Of a DNA stretch of 64,000 nt, positions 16,939 to 26,074 are shown one piece after another (positions within the stretch are counted from its first letter, which is position 1; each line of letters opens with the position of its first letter). A model generated the notes under the pieces. That model was not told where the DNA came from. It searched no databases and saw only the letters and a program-made list of their open reading frames with translations. The position numbers were made by a program, and so were the translations under genes. The stretch lies in assembly GCF_900696085.1 (NCBI RefSeq), contig NZ_CAADFC020000004.1, forward strand, positions 1,000,985 through 1,064,984, in the 5' to 3' direction. This DNA comes from Bradyrhizobium ivorense (GTDB taxonomy: Bacteria; Pseudomonadota; Alphaproteobacteria; Rhizobiales; Xanthobacteraceae).

Positions 16939-17847
16939 CTAAACGTCGCTCGTCGCTTCTTTCAATGTCTTCGCCAGCGCCTCGCCCTGCATGCGCGCGA
17001 TGTCGTCCTGGTATTTCAGCAGCGCGCCCAGCGTGTCGCCGACCACCTGCGGGGTCAGCGAGCGGGCGTCGAGCTCGGACAGCGCGGTCGCCCAGTCGAT
17101 GGTCTCGGCGACACCCGGCGACTTGTAGAAATCCTGGCTGCGCAGCGCCTGCACGAAGCGGACGACCTGCTGCGACAGCTTGGCGGAGATGTTCGGCACC
17201 CGCGACTTGACGATCGCAAGCTCGCGCTCGGCGGAGGGATAGTCCACCCAGTGATACAGGCAGCGGCGCTTCAGCGCGTCGTGGATCTCGCGAGTGCGGT
17301 TCGAGGTGATGATCACGATCGGCGGCGCCGGCGCCTTGACGGTGCCGAGCTCCGGGATCGTGACCTGGAAGTCGCTGAGGATTTCCAAAAGATACGCCTC
17401 GAACGCCTCGTCGGCGCGGTCGAGTTCGTCGATCAGAAGCACCGGCGGACCGGCGACGTCGGGCTCGAGCGCCTGCAGCAGCGGCCGCTTGATCAGGAAG
17501 CGTTCGGCGAAGATGTCGCTGGCGAGCTGGTCGCGGTCGGTATCGCCGGAGGCTTCGGCCAGGCGAATCGCGATCATCTGCGCCGCGCTGCTCCACTCAT
17601 AGACCGCGGAGGCGACGTCGAGACCTTCATAGCATTGCAGGCGGATCAGCTTGCGCCCGAGCGCGGCCGACAAAACCTTGGCGATCTCGGTCTTGCCGAC
17701 CCCGGCCTCGCCTTCGAGAAACAGCGGCCGGCCCATTCGCAGCGCGAGATAGGTCACGGTGGCGAGGGAGCGCTCGGCGAGATAGCCGCGCGACGTCAAC
17801 AGCTCCAGGAGCGCATCGACGGAAGTGGGGAACGCCGATGCACTCAT
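16939..17847 (-). CDS. coxD: CoxD-like MoxR-family AAA+ ATPase
   Basis: A protein of 302 residues. Walker A is GEAGVGKT at 46-53, Walker B is LLIDELDRAD, sensor 1 is IITSNRTRE, and the arginine finger region is KRRCLYHWVDYP. In A. carboxidovorans, CoxD is needed to sulfurate and copper-load the active site of CO dehydrogenase. It lies 45 bp downstream of coxM on the same strand and is followed by its VWA partner. Confidence 0.9.
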   Translation of the reverse strand: MSASAFPTSVDALLELLTSRGYLAERSLATVTYLALRMGRPLFLEGEAGVGKTEIAKVLSAALGRKLIRLQCYEGLDVASAVYEWSSAAQMIAIRLAEASGDTDRDQLASDIFAERFLIKRPLLQALEPDVAGPPVLLIDELDRADEAFEAYLLEILSDFQVTIPELGTVKAPAPPIVIITSNRTREIHDALKRRCLYHWVDYPSAERELAIVKSRVPNISAKLSQQVVRFVQALRSQDFYKSPGVAETIDWATALSELDARSLTPQVVGDTLGALLKYQDDIARMQGEALAKTLKEATSDV

Positions 17848-17892
17848 GGAACAGCCAGTCTTCGGGGTGTCAGCAACATCACGCCTTGGTAT

Positions 17893-18699
17893 CTAGTCCT
17901 TGGCGGTCGCGGCTTCCACCGCCCGGCGCGCCAAAACGCCGATCAGATGCGCGCGGTATTCAGCACTGCCATGCAAATCGCTGTTCAGGCCATCGGCCGG
18001 AACGGTCAAGCCGTCGAGCACCTTGTGCGAGAAGCGCTTCTTCAGCGCCTCCTCGAACGAGGTGACGCGGAACACGCCGTCCGAGCCGGCGCCGGTCACC
18101 GCGACGCGCACGTCGGACGGACGCTTGGCGACGAACACGCCGACCAGCGCGTAGCGCGAGGCCTGGTTGCGGAATTTCACATAGGCCGCCTTCTTCGGCA
18201 GCGGGAACATCACCTTGGTGATGATCTCGTCGGCCTCGAGCGCGGTCGAGAACAGGCCCTGGAAAAATTCCTCGGCCTTCAGCCGGCGCTTGTTGGTGAC
18301 GATGGTGGCGCCGAGCGCCAGTACCGCGGCCGGATAGTCGGCGGTCGGGTCGTTGTTGGCGAGCGAGCCGCCGATGGTGCCGCGGTGACGCACCGCGGGA
18401 TCGCCGATCTGGCCGGCGAGCTCGGCGAGCGCCGGTATCGCCTCGCCCACAACCGCGGAGCTCGCGACGTCGGCGTGTTTGGCGGTGGCGCCGATCACCA
18501 GCGAGCGGCCCTTCATCTCGATGGTGTCGAGACCTTCGATGTGGGAGAGGTCGACCAGATGCGGCGGGCTGGCAAGCCGCTGCTTCATGACCGGCACCAG
18601 CGTGTGGCCGCCGGCGATCAGCTTGGCGTCCTCGTTCTTCACCAGAAGGTTGGCGGCCTGCCGCACGGTCCCGGGACGATGATATTTGAATTCGTACAT
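17893..18699 (-). CDS. coxM: CO dehydrogenase-type FAD-binding medium subunit
   Basis: A protein of 268 residues, close to the usual length of CoxM. It has both flavin-binding motifs of the family: AGGHTLVPVMKQRL near residue 32 and TIGGSLANNDPTADYPA near residue 110. The C-terminal CO_deh_flav_C domain follows. It would pass electrons from the 2Fe-2S subunit to quinone. Its start is 85 bp from the end of coxS, and no Mo subunit gene lies between them. Confidence 0.88.
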   Translation of the reverse strand: MYEFKYHRPGTVRQAANLLVKNEDAKLIAGGHTLVPVMKQRLASPPHLVDLSHIEGLDTIEMKGRSLVIGATAKHADVASSAVVGEAIPALAELAGQIGDPAVRHRGTIGGSLANNDPTADYPAAVLALGATIVTNKRRLKAEEFFQGLFSTALEADEIITKVMFPLPKKAAYVKFRNQASRYALVGVFVAKRPSDVRVAVTGAGSDGVFRVTSFEEALKKRFSHKVLDGLTVPADGLNSDLHGSAEYRAHLIGVLARRAVEAATAKD

Positions 18700-18784
18700 T
18701 GGAATGTCCTGATCGCTTGTCGCGATGAATTTCGATGAGGCGAGGTCCGACCTAGACGGGATCAGACTTGGGCGAGACCAGACG

Positions 18785-19270
<486 letters not shown>

Positions 19271-19425
19271 CAGCACTCTCTTATCTGCGCCGCCGCATAT
19301 CGGCGAAGCAGGCGGTTTAAAATCATTCCAGACGGCATAATATGGGCGGGTTTCCCGATGGGCAACCATTCGAGCCACCCGTCCAGGACATGGCCGGACC
19401 TAAATGATCCGGCCGATCAGCAGGG

Positions 19426-19872
19426 CTAACCCTGCACCGCCTTGGCAAAATTGGCAAAGAATTCATCGGCCAGTTTCTTGGCGGCGCCGTTGATTAGGCG
19501 CTGGCCGAGCTGGGCGAGCTTGCCGCCGATCTGCGCCTCGACGTTGTAGCTCAGAAGCGTGCCGCCATCCTTGTCGGCGAGCCCGACGGTGGCGCCGCCC
19601 TTGGCGAAGCCGGCGACCCCGCCCTCGCCCTCGCCGGTGATCTTGTAGCCGTTGGGCGGATCGAGATCGCTCAATGTGACCTTGCCCTTGAAGCGCGCCG
19701 ACACCGGCCCGACCTTCATTTTCGCAGTTGCGCGAAAGCCCTGGTCGTCGGTCCTCTCGAGCTCCTCACAGCCGGGAATGCAGGCCTTCAGCACCTCGGG
19801 ATCGTTGAGCTTGTCCCATACGGCCTGGCGCGACGCCGCAAGCTGGACTTCGCCGGTCATCGTCATGGCCAT
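19426..19872 (-). CDS. coxG: CoxG-like SRPBCC protein
   Basis: A protein of 148 residues. The fold is that of the CoxG/SRPBCC family: GEVQLAASRQAVWDKLNDPEVLKACIPGC at the N-terminus in outline, then YKITGEGEGGVAGFAKGGATVGL and YNVEAQIGGKLAQLGQRLI. CoxG is thought to anchor CO dehydrogenase at the membrane, but the longer CoxG proteins carry a C-terminal membrane helix that is absent here. First gene of the leftward cox operon; a second in-frame ATG at the third codon could be the true start. Confidence 0.88.
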   Translation of the reverse strand: MAMTMTGEVQLAASRQAVWDKLNDPEVLKACIPGCEELERTDDQGFRATAKMKVGPVSARFKGKVTLSDLDPPNGYKITGEGEGGVAGFAKGGATVGLADKDGGTLLSYNVEAQIGGKLAQLGQRLINGAAKKLADEFFANFAKAVQG

Positions 19873-20091
19873 GGGGCACCTCCTCGATCGCTTAAAGCCT
19901 CGCTTTCCAAGTAAAGCAGCCGGGGGGCAAAGGAAAGGGCACCTTGGGAGGATGAGCGATGCATATTCGCAACCGCAGCAAGATGGTCCAGCCGTTCACA
20001 AATTCGCGCGAGCTCGGCTTGCGGTTGAAAATCGGCAGAGGCCGTCGGCGCCCATTGGCAGGGGCGCTGCGGAGTGGTTAGGTCGCTCGCC

Positions 20092-21447
20092 ATGAGCACA
20101 GCCATCTCTCCCCTGCTTGCGCCGATGCTGTCGAGCGCCGCGATGCGCGCGGTATGCGACGATGCGGCCACCTTGCAGAACATGCTGGATTTCGAGGCAG
20201 CGCTGGCCCGCGCGGAAGCCGCCTGCGGCGTGATTCCCGCCCCGGCCGCGGGGCCGATCGGCGCCGCCTGCAAGGCCGAATCATTCGACCAGGCAGCGCT
20301 GGCGGAGGCGGCGACGCGGTCGGGCAATCTGGCGATCCCCTTGGTCAAGGCGCTGACTGCCAATGTGGCCAGGGCCGACAGCGAGGCCGCCCGCTATGTG
20401 CATTGGGGCGCGACCAGCCAGGACGTGATCGACACCGCGACGATGCTGACCTTGCGCGCCGGCATCGATGCGCTGCTGACCGATCTCGACCGCGCCATCA
20501 CCGGCTTTGCCACCCTCGCGCGTGCCCATCGCGACACGCCGATGGTGGCGCGCACCTGGCTGCAGCACGCGCTGCCGATGCCGTTCGGGCTGAAGCTTGC
20601 CGAATACGCCGCGGCGCTGCACCGCTCGCGCAAGCGCTTGCTGCGGCTGCGCAAGGAGGCCCTCGCCCTGCAGTTCGGCGGCGCCGCCGGCACGCTGGCC
20701 GCGCTCGGCGGCAATGGACTTGCGGTCGCCGCGCAGCTCGCGAAAGAGTTGGACCTGCCACTACCCGATGCGCCCTGGCACACCCATCGCGACCGCATCG
20801 CCGAGGCGGCGTCCGTGTTCGCGATCCTGTCCGGCAGCTGCGGCAAGATCGCGCGCGACATTTCGCTGATGATGCAGACCGATGTCGGCGAAGCCTTCGA
20901 GCCCGCGGGCGCCGGCCGCGGCGGCTCCTCCACCATGCCGCACAAGCGCAATCCCGTCGCCGCTGCGAGCGCGCTCGGTGCCGCAACCATGGCGCCGAAC
21001 CTCGCCGCCACGATTTTTTCCGCGCAGGTGCAGGACCATGAGCGCAGCGCCGGCCCCTGGCATGCGGAATGGCCGACCTTGCCGGGCCTGATGCTGGTGA
21101 CGTCAGGCGCGCTGGCGGCCATCGTCGATCTCGCCGAGGGGCTGGAGGTCGACGCGGCGCGCATGCGCAGCAATCTGGAGACCACCGGCGGGCTGATCAT
21201 GGCCGAAGCGGTGACGTTTGCGCTTGCCGAAAAGATCGGCAAGAGCGACGCGCACCATCTGATCGAGGCCGCGAGCAAGCAGGCGGTCGCCGGGAAGAAG
21301 CATCTGCGCGACGTGCTGAGTGCGGACGCCAAGGTGACTGCGCAGCTGGACGCGAACGCAATCGCAAAACTGTTCGAGCCGATGGCCTATCAGGGCGCCT
21401 CGCAGGCGCTGATCGACCGCCTGCTCGCCTCGCTCAACGAGACCTAA
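20092..21447 (+). CDS. pcaB: 3-carboxy-cis,cis-muconate cycloisomerase
   Basis: A protein of 451 residues of the fumarase/aspartase superfamily with the signature GSSTMPHKRNP (about 290-300) and the catalytic-region motifs VHWGATSQDVIDT and TWLQHALPMPFG. PcaB cyclises 3-carboxymuconate to 4-carboxymuconolactone in the protocatechuate branch of the beta-ketoadipate pathway. The ATG at 20092 is used; the open frame six codons earlier has no ribosome site. Followed 19 bp later by pcaD. Confidence 0.92.
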   Translation: MSTAISPLLAPMLSSAAMRAVCDDAATLQNMLDFEAALARAEAACGVIPAPAAGPIGAACKAESFDQAALAEAATRSGNLAIPLVKALTANVARADSEAARYVHWGATSQDVIDTATMLTLRAGIDALLTDLDRAITGFATLARAHRDTPMVARTWLQHALPMPFGLKLAEYAAALHRSRKRLLRLRKEALALQFGGAAGTLAALGGNGLAVAAQLAKELDLPLPDAPWHTHRDRIAEAASVFAILSGSCGKIARDISLMMQTDVGEAFEPAGAGRGGSSTMPHKRNPVAAASALGAATMAPNLAATIFSAQVQDHERSAGPWHAEWPTLPGLMLVTSGALAAIVDLAEGLEVDAARMRSNLETTGGLIMAEAVTFALAEKIGKSDAHHLIEAASKQAVAGKKHLRDVLSADAKVTAQLDANAIAKLFEPMAYQGASQALIDRLLASLNET

Positions 21448-21466
21448 GAGACCGGAGTATTGTTCG

Positions 21467-22249
21467 ATGCCGATGATCAATGCCGACGGGTGCCTGCTCA
21501 ACGTCCAGGTCGAAGGCCGCGACGGCGGACCCACCTTGATGCTGTCGAACTCGCTCGGCTGCACCCTGCAGATGTGGGAGCCGCAGATGCGGGCGCTGAC
21601 GCAGATGTTCCGCGTCATCCGCTACGACCGCCGCGGCCATGGCAAATCAGGCGTGCCGCCAGGCCCCTATTCCATGGAACGGTTCGGCCGCGACGTACTG
21701 GCGATCCTCGACGATCTCAACATCGAGAAGGTGCATTGGTGCGGCCTGTCGATGGGCGGCATGGTCGGGCAATGGCTCGGCGCCAACGCGCCCGAACGGT
21801 TCGGCAAGCTGATCCTCGCCAACACCGCCTGCTACTATCCCGATCCGACCAACTGGCTGAACCGCATCAAGGCGGTGAAGGAAGGCGGCATCGCCGCCGT
21901 CGCCGACACCGTGATCGCGGGCTGGCTGACCGCCGATTTCCGCGAGCGCGAGCCGCAGACCACGGCCAACATGAAGGCGATGCTTACGGCCTCTCCCGTT
22001 GAAGGCTATCTCGCCTGCTGCGAGGCGCTGTCGACGCTCGACCAGCGCGCGCTGCTGCCGAAGATCAAGAGCCCGACGCTGGTGATCGTGGGACGGCAGG
22101 ACATGGCAACCCCGGTGTCGGCGGGAGAAATGATCCGCAGCGGCATCCCCGGCGCCAGCATGACGCTGCTCGACGCCGCACATATTTCCAATGTCGAGCA
22201 GTCGCACGCCTTCACCGAAGCCGTGGTCGGCTTTCTGACGCAACGCTAG
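21467..22249 (+). CDS. pcaD: 3-oxoadipate enol-lactonase
   Basis: An alpha/beta-hydrolase of 260 residues. The nucleophile elbow is GLSMGG (Ser near 95), the acid is in VGRQDMATP, and the His is in DAAHISNVEQ. RYDRRGHGKSGVPPGPYSM is typical of PcaD. It hydrolyses 3-oxoadipate enol-lactone to 3-oxoadipate. It is transcribed with pcaB. The expected next gene, pcaC, is not present; an IS110-family element begins about 20 bp past the stop. Confidence 0.92.
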   Translation: MPMINADGCLLNVQVEGRDGGPTLMLSNSLGCTLQMWEPQMRALTQMFRVIRYDRRGHGKSGVPPGPYSMERFGRDVLAILDDLNIEKVHWCGLSMGGMVGQWLGANAPERFGKLILANTACYYPDPTNWLNRIKAVKEGGIAAVADTVIAGWLTADFREREPQTTANMKAMLTASPVEGYLACCEALSTLDQRALLPKIKSPTLVIVGRQDMATPVSAGEMIRSGIPGASMTLLDAAHISNVEQSHAFTEAVVGFLTQR

Positions 22250-22282
22250 CCCAAGCTGCGTCGTAGATGGGGTAACGGGCCC

Positions 22283-22436
22283 GCGGTCCTCCCTTCCAAG
22301 CAAGCCGCGCTAGCTACGGCGCTGTTTTGATGCGCGCGTCGCGCGGCTTGCTTGGAAGGGGGGCGGTCGTCCCTCACATTGATGGTGTAACGGAGTCGGG
22401 GCTTGAGCCCGCTCCAAGCATCGAGGAGAGACGACC
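22283..22436 (+). ncRNA. Candidate bridge RNA region of the IS110-family element
   Basis: The noncoding left end contains a perfect 20-bp inverted repeat (22291-22310 with 22341-22360) enclosing a 30-base loop, and a smaller inverted repeat GGGCTTGAGCCC just before the transposase. IS110 elements such as IS621 encode a structured bridge RNA of about 180 nt upstream of the transposase that chooses target and donor; size and position fit. In IS1111-type members the RNA lies instead downstream of the gene, where 261 bp (23478-23738) is available. Inference only. Confidence 0.42.
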
Positions 22437-23477
22437 ATGGACCATTATGCCGGAATCGACGTGTCATTGGAATGCTCCAGCGTGTGCGTTGTCGATGCGA
22501 ACGGCAAGATCGTTCGCGAGGCCAAGGTGGCGAGCGAGCCGGAGGCGCTGATCGACTGGTTCCGCTCGCTCGGGTTCGATCTGGCCAGGATCGGACTTGA
22601 AGCCGGACCGCTGTCGCAATGGCTCTATGCGGCGATGAAGAAGGCCTGTCTGGCGGTCGAGCTTCTGGAGACGCGCCATGTGAGCGACGCGTTCAAGGCG
22701 ATGCCGGTGAAGTCTGACCGCAACGATGCCCGCAATATCGCGCAATTGATCCGGCTCGGCTGGTTCCGGCCGGTCCACTGCAAGTCGATGAGCGCGCAGG
22801 AGACCCGCGCAATGCTGACGGCGCGCAAGCTGGTCCAGAACAAGCTCCAGGACGTCGAGAACAGCCTGCGCGGGATCTTGCGCGGCTTCGGCTTGAAGGT
22901 CGGCAAGACAACCAAGCGCAGCTTTGCGCCACGGATCCGCGAGCTGGTGGCCGGTCATCCGGCGCTCGAGACGATCGCCGAGGCGCTGCTCGCGGCCCAC
23001 ACGGTGCTGGTGCGCGAGTTCAACGGATTTGAGAAGCGGGTGCGGGCGATGTCGCGGTTGGATGCCAAGGCCAGGCTGCTGATGTCGACGCCGGGCGTAG
23101 GACCGGTCACCTCGCTGACCTATGCCAGCGCCATCGACGACACCTCCCGCTTCATTTCGTCGAAGCGGGCGGGGCCGCTGTTCGGGCTGACGCCGAAGAA
23201 GTATCAGTCGGGCGAGACCGACTATTCCGGCCGCATCAGCAAAAACGGCGACGCCGCGGTGCGCGAGGCGCTCTATGAGGCCGCCCACAGCATCCTGAGC
23301 AAGCCGATCAAGGGCTGCGCGCAGCTCAAGAGCTGGGCGATGCGGATCGCCCGCCGCGCCGGCATCAGCAAGGCCAAGGTGGCGCTGGCGCGCAAGCTCG
23401 CCGTGATCATGCTGCGCATGCTCAAGGACAACGTCCCCTTCAACGCGACTGCCAAGGCAACCGCCATGGCGGCTTAA
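22437..23477 (+). CDS. IS110-family DEDD transposase (recombinase)
   Basis: A protein of 346 residues. The N-terminal RuvC-like DEDD domain shows D8 (GIDVS), E55 (GLEAGP), D94 and D97 (KSDRNDARN). The C-terminal Tnp20-type domain has PGVGPVTS at 219-226 and GLTPKKYQSGETDYSG, in which Ser258 is the candidate catalytic serine. All key residues are present and the frame is intact, so the element could be active. ATG at 22437 follows GAGGAGAG. Codon use is GC-rich like its neighbours. Confidence 0.93.
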   Translation: MDHYAGIDVSLECSSVCVVDANGKIVREAKVASEPEALIDWFRSLGFDLARIGLEAGPLSQWLYAAMKKACLAVELLETRHVSDAFKAMPVKSDRNDARNIAQLIRLGWFRPVHCKSMSAQETRAMLTARKLVQNKLQDVENSLRGILRGFGLKVGKTTKRSFAPRIRELVAGHPALETIAEALLAAHTVLVREFNGFEKRVRAMSRLDAKARLLMSTPGVGPVTSLTYASAIDDTSRFISSKRAGPLFGLTPKKYQSGETDYSGRISKNGDAAVREALYEAAHSILSKPIKGCAQLKSWAMRIARRAGISKAKVALARKLAVIMLRMLKDNVPFNATAKATAMAA

Positions 23478-23741
23478 AACAGGAGCAAACAAGTTTTCGG
23501 GCGGGTCACCACACCAGCCTTCCCGAAGCGAAGTCCCTTCGCCGGGACGATGGATCAGGTCAGGCCGTCATCCGGGTTGTCGACGCATCCGTTGATGCGA
23601 TCACGCTTCCCTAGATTGGCCGACCTGCTCCTCTTAGAACCCCATCAGGCGACGGCCACCGCGCCGATCCCGTACAGAAGCAGGTTCCCGGCGAGCGGAT
23701 GATGCAAAAAGGGATTGACTAACCAAGGCCCGTTACAGAAG

Positions 23742-23822
23742 CCCGGATGAGCGAAGCGATGTCCGGGACCGGTGCTTCCTGTTGCACGAGACCCCGGATG
23801 TCGCTTCGCTCATCCGGGCTAT
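23742..23822. repeat. Palindromic intergenic repeat next to the IS right end
   Basis: AGCCCGGATGAGCGAAGCG... (23742-23769) pairs with ...CGCTTCGCTCATCCGGGCT (23795-23822) around a 25-base loop, with a few mismatches near the loop. This AGCCCGGATGAGCGAAGC element is a common dispersed repeat in Bradyrhizobium genomes. Confidence 0.7.
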
Positions 23823-24008
23823 GGGAGCCCCCGGGGGCCCAGACCGTTGCCCAGACAACTTGCAGGATTCGATTTGAACTTTAAATGCGCAGGCCGCGAC
23901 CAATTCCAGCCGCGATCAGGCGGCGGGCAGGCTGGGGCAGGCGTTCATGCAGAGCATTCGACCGATCCCATTCCGCTGCGCCGGCCACAGACCAGCGTCG
24001 GCACGATC

Positions 24009-24074
24009 ATGATCCGGTTTGTCGGACTGCTGCTGGCCGCGACCGTGGTGCTGGTGCTGATCTGGAATCGATAA
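24009..24074 (+). CDS. Possible 21-residue membrane peptide
   Basis: A very short frame, ATG at 24009, encodes a peptide that is nearly all one membrane segment (RFVGLLLAATVVLVLIW) ending in NR. Small inner-membrane peptides of this form exist, but there is no clear ribosome site and the frame could be chance. Confidence 0.3.
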   Translation: MIRFVGLLLAATVVLVLIWNR

Positions 24075-24125
24075 GTCAGGCGTGGATCGGGCGCGGATCC
24101 GCGCCGATGGTTAGCGGTGTCTGAA

Positions 24126-24269
24126 CTAGCGATTGATGCTCGCGGTGGTCTCGAACGAGTAATTGCCGTCGGCAAAGCCCTTCACGACCAGACCGGTGGC
24201 CAACATCACCACAAGCGTCACCGTTGCGAAGATAATGCCGACCAGCTTCAGTGCGCTGCGGTCTGCCAT
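24126..24269 (-). CDS. Small single-span membrane protein
   Basis: 47 residues starting MADRSALKLVGIIF, with one membrane helix (about 9-29) and a short outer tail ending FETTASINR. The ATG at 24269 is six bases after AGGGG, better placed than the ATG two codons earlier. No family is recognised. It stands alone between the IS region and the MaoC genes. Confidence 0.6.
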   Translation of the reverse strand: MADRSALKLVGIIFATVTLVVMLATGLVVKGFADGNYSFETTASINR

Positions 24270-24429
24270 GGTCATCCCCTGAAGTTCGTGCCCGCGATCC
24301 ATAGGCAGGCACAAAGGTTCAAAATGCGTTAGCAAAAAATGGGTTCCATGCAACGCACAACTGCGCGGGCCGGCAAGTCACCTGCCAACCATGGCTTTGG
24401 CGCAACAGATCAGATGCCTGCGGGCAACA

Positions 24430-24912
24430 TCAGGAACCGGGATTGCGGCGCGGCACGAAGGCGGTCGCGAGGAACGAGAACACCACCTCGCCGCGCTGAT
24501 TGGTGCCGGTGTTGCGGGCCTGCAGGATGCCCCATTCGGGCCGGCTCGACGAGGTGCGCTTGGTCTCGGCCTCGTTGGTGAAGCTGATGGTGTCGCCGGC
24601 CAACACCGGGCGAATCCAGCGCAACTCGCGGAAGCCCGGCGACGGGCCCCAGACCGCGACCGTCTCACCGCGCGCGGCCTCTTCTGCCGACCGCCGCTGG
24701 CCGTCGGCGACCAACAGCTTCATGCAGACCGCGGCGACGTGCCAGCCCGACGCGGCAAGCCCGCCGAACAGCGAATTGCGCCCCGCCTCCTCGTCGAGAT
24801 GGAAGCGCTGCGGATCGAACTGCGCGGCAAAGCGCTTGATGTCCTCGGCCGTGAAGGTGAACGAGCCGAAGGCGCGGCGGTCGCCGATCTCGATGTCTTC
24901 GAAGAAGGCCAT
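24430..24912 (-). CDS. MaoC-like hot-dog dehydratase (first of a pair by position)
   Basis: A protein of 160 residues with the MaoC_dehydratase fold: FFEDIEIGDRRAFGSFTFTA, the hydratase motif FAAQFDPQRFHLDEE (Asp and His of the active site) and GGLAASGWHVAAVCMKLL. MaoC proteins hydrate enoyl-CoA thioesters; the pair here is often annotated as acyl dehydratases. Starts one base after the stop of the upstream paralogue at 24914-25372, so the two are co-translated and may form a heterodimer. Confidence 0.88.
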   Translation of the reverse strand: MAFFEDIEIGDRRAFGSFTFTAEDIKRFAAQFDPQRFHLDEEAGRNSLFGGLAASGWHVAAVCMKLLVADGQRRSAEEAARGETVAVWGPSPGFRELRWIRPVLAGDTISFTNEAETKRTSSSRPEWGILQARNTGTNQRGEVVFSFLATAFVPRRNPGS

Positions 24913-24913
24913 G

Positions 24914-25372
24914 CTACGCACCCCCGCCGTCGCGACGGCTGACGATGATCGGCGACTCCATCTCGCACAGCACCTCGCCGCGCGCATTGCGGATCGTGCC
25001 CTTGAAGGAGACGATGCCGGTCGCGGGGCGGCTCTTCGAAACGCGGGCCTCGACGACGTCGACATCGAGCGTCAGGTCGTCACCGGGGCGCAGCGGCGCC
25101 ATCCAGCGCATCTCGTTGACGCCGGGCGAGCCGAGCGAGGCGGTGCGGCCGATGAAGCCGTCGAACAGCATCCGCATCATCAGCGAGCCGAGGTGCCAGC
25201 CCGAGCCGGAAAGGCCCCTGAGCATGGATTTTTTCGCCGCCTCCTCGTCGAGATGCATCGGCTGCGGGTCGAATTCGGCGGCAAAAGCGAGGATTTCCTC
25301 GCGCGAAACATGGCGCGGGCCGAACGTTCCGAGGCGGCCGGGCTTGAAGTCTTCGAAGGTCAGCGTGGTCAT
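24914..25372 (-). CDS. MaoC-like hot-dog dehydratase (paralogue)
   Basis: A protein of 152 residues with the same plan as the next gene: TFEDFKPGRLGTFGPRHVSR, FAAEFDPQPMHLDEEAAKKS with active-site Asp and His, and GLSGSGWHLGSLMMRMLFDG. The two proteins are clearly related and probably arose by tandem duplication. No acyl-CoA synthetase or dehydrogenase gene is next to them, so the pathway is not apparent. Confidence 0.88.
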   Translation of the reverse strand: MTTLTFEDFKPGRLGTFGPRHVSREEILAFAAEFDPQPMHLDEEAAKKSMLRGLSGSGWHLGSLMMRMLFDGFIGRTASLGSPGVNEMRWMAPLRPGDDLTLDVDVVEARVSKSRPATGIVSFKGTIRNARGEVLCEMESPIIVSRRDGGGA

Positions 25373-25705
25373 TTAGCGCGGTGATGGGATGAGGATATGT
25401 GCCGAGGGAGCCCGATTGTGGCCGTTATTTGCGGCAATCACAACCGGCCCACTCGCATAGCTCGCCCCTTCGCCGCCGGCGCCCGGCTGAGGGCCGGCCC
25501 TTTGCGGGGACAGTCTGCGGCTTGAATGGCCTCATGGCGAGCAGGCGCCTTGGCGCCGTTCTCGAACCATGCGGCCCGGCCGGTGCCCTCGTCCGCCGCG
25601 ACGCTTGCTGCGCAAGCGCCTCAGGATGAGGTGATCAGGCCGGTTATGACGCAGTAGGATGAGGATGAGACGCGAATCACATTCGGCTTGCCGGGAGAAC
25701 TATCG
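25373..25705. other. 333-bp spacer without a supported gene
   Basis: Between the divergent MaoC and DUF4282 genes. Holds fragments that look like decayed repeat (CCTCATGGCGAGCAGGCGCC, TCTCGAACCATGCGGCCCGG, GCGCAAGCGCCTCAGGATGA). Promoters of both flanking genes must lie here, but none stands out. Confidence 0.4.
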
Positions 25706-25999
25706 ATGTTCGATTTCCAGGATCTGTTCCAGTGGGACCGCTTCATCACGCCCACGATCATCAAGACGTTCTACTGGCTGGTGATCGGTGTCATCGTGCT
25801 GTTCGGGATCTCCGGCATCCTGTCGGCGCTGTCGGCGATGGCGATCAGCCCGTTCGTCGGCTTCATCCTGCTGCTGGCATCGATCGCCAGCGTCATCGTC
25901 GGCATCGTGTTCTCGCGCATCGTCGCTGAGTTCATCCTGATCGTGTTTCGCATCAACGAGCATCTCGGCGCGATCCGCGACCAGGGCGGCACGCGCTGA
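25706..25999 (+). CDS. DUF4282 two-span membrane protein
   Basis: A protein of 97 residues starting MFDFQDLFQWDRFITPTIIK, the usual DUF4282 opening (a short amphipathic start, then two membrane helices at about 20-42 and 50-75). The second helix, FVGFILLLASIASVIVGIVF, runs into a conserved RIVAEFILIVFRINEHL tail. Function unknown. Confidence 0.82.
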   Translation: MFDFQDLFQWDRFITPTIIKTFYWLVIGVIVLFGISGILSALSAMAISPFVGFILLLASIASVIVGIVFSRIVAEFILIVFRINEHLGAIRDQGGTR

Positions 26000-26074
26000 G
26001 CCTTGCTGCGGACGTCCGATCGGCCCGCGCGTGGTTAATCCGAAGTAGCAGCCGCCGGCAAATGCGAAACAAAT

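Larger units (their letters stand above)
22272..23738 (+). mobile_element. IS110-family insertion sequence (about 1.47 kb)
   Basis: One transposase gene flanked by a 165-bp left and a 261-bp right noncoding end. The ends carry a 10-bp inverted repeat, GTAACGGGCC at 22272-22281 and GGCCCGTTAC at 23729-23738. Exact borders may lie a few bases outside. Short subterminal inverted repeats point to the IS1111 branch of the family, while the hairpin upstream of the gene resembles the IS110 branch. The element sits directly after pcaD and directly before a palindromic repeat at 23742. Confidence 0.75.

Noticed and set aside
22464..23492. 342-residue leftward frame opposite the transposase
   Set aside because: Antisense shadow; the DEDD residues are on the + strand.
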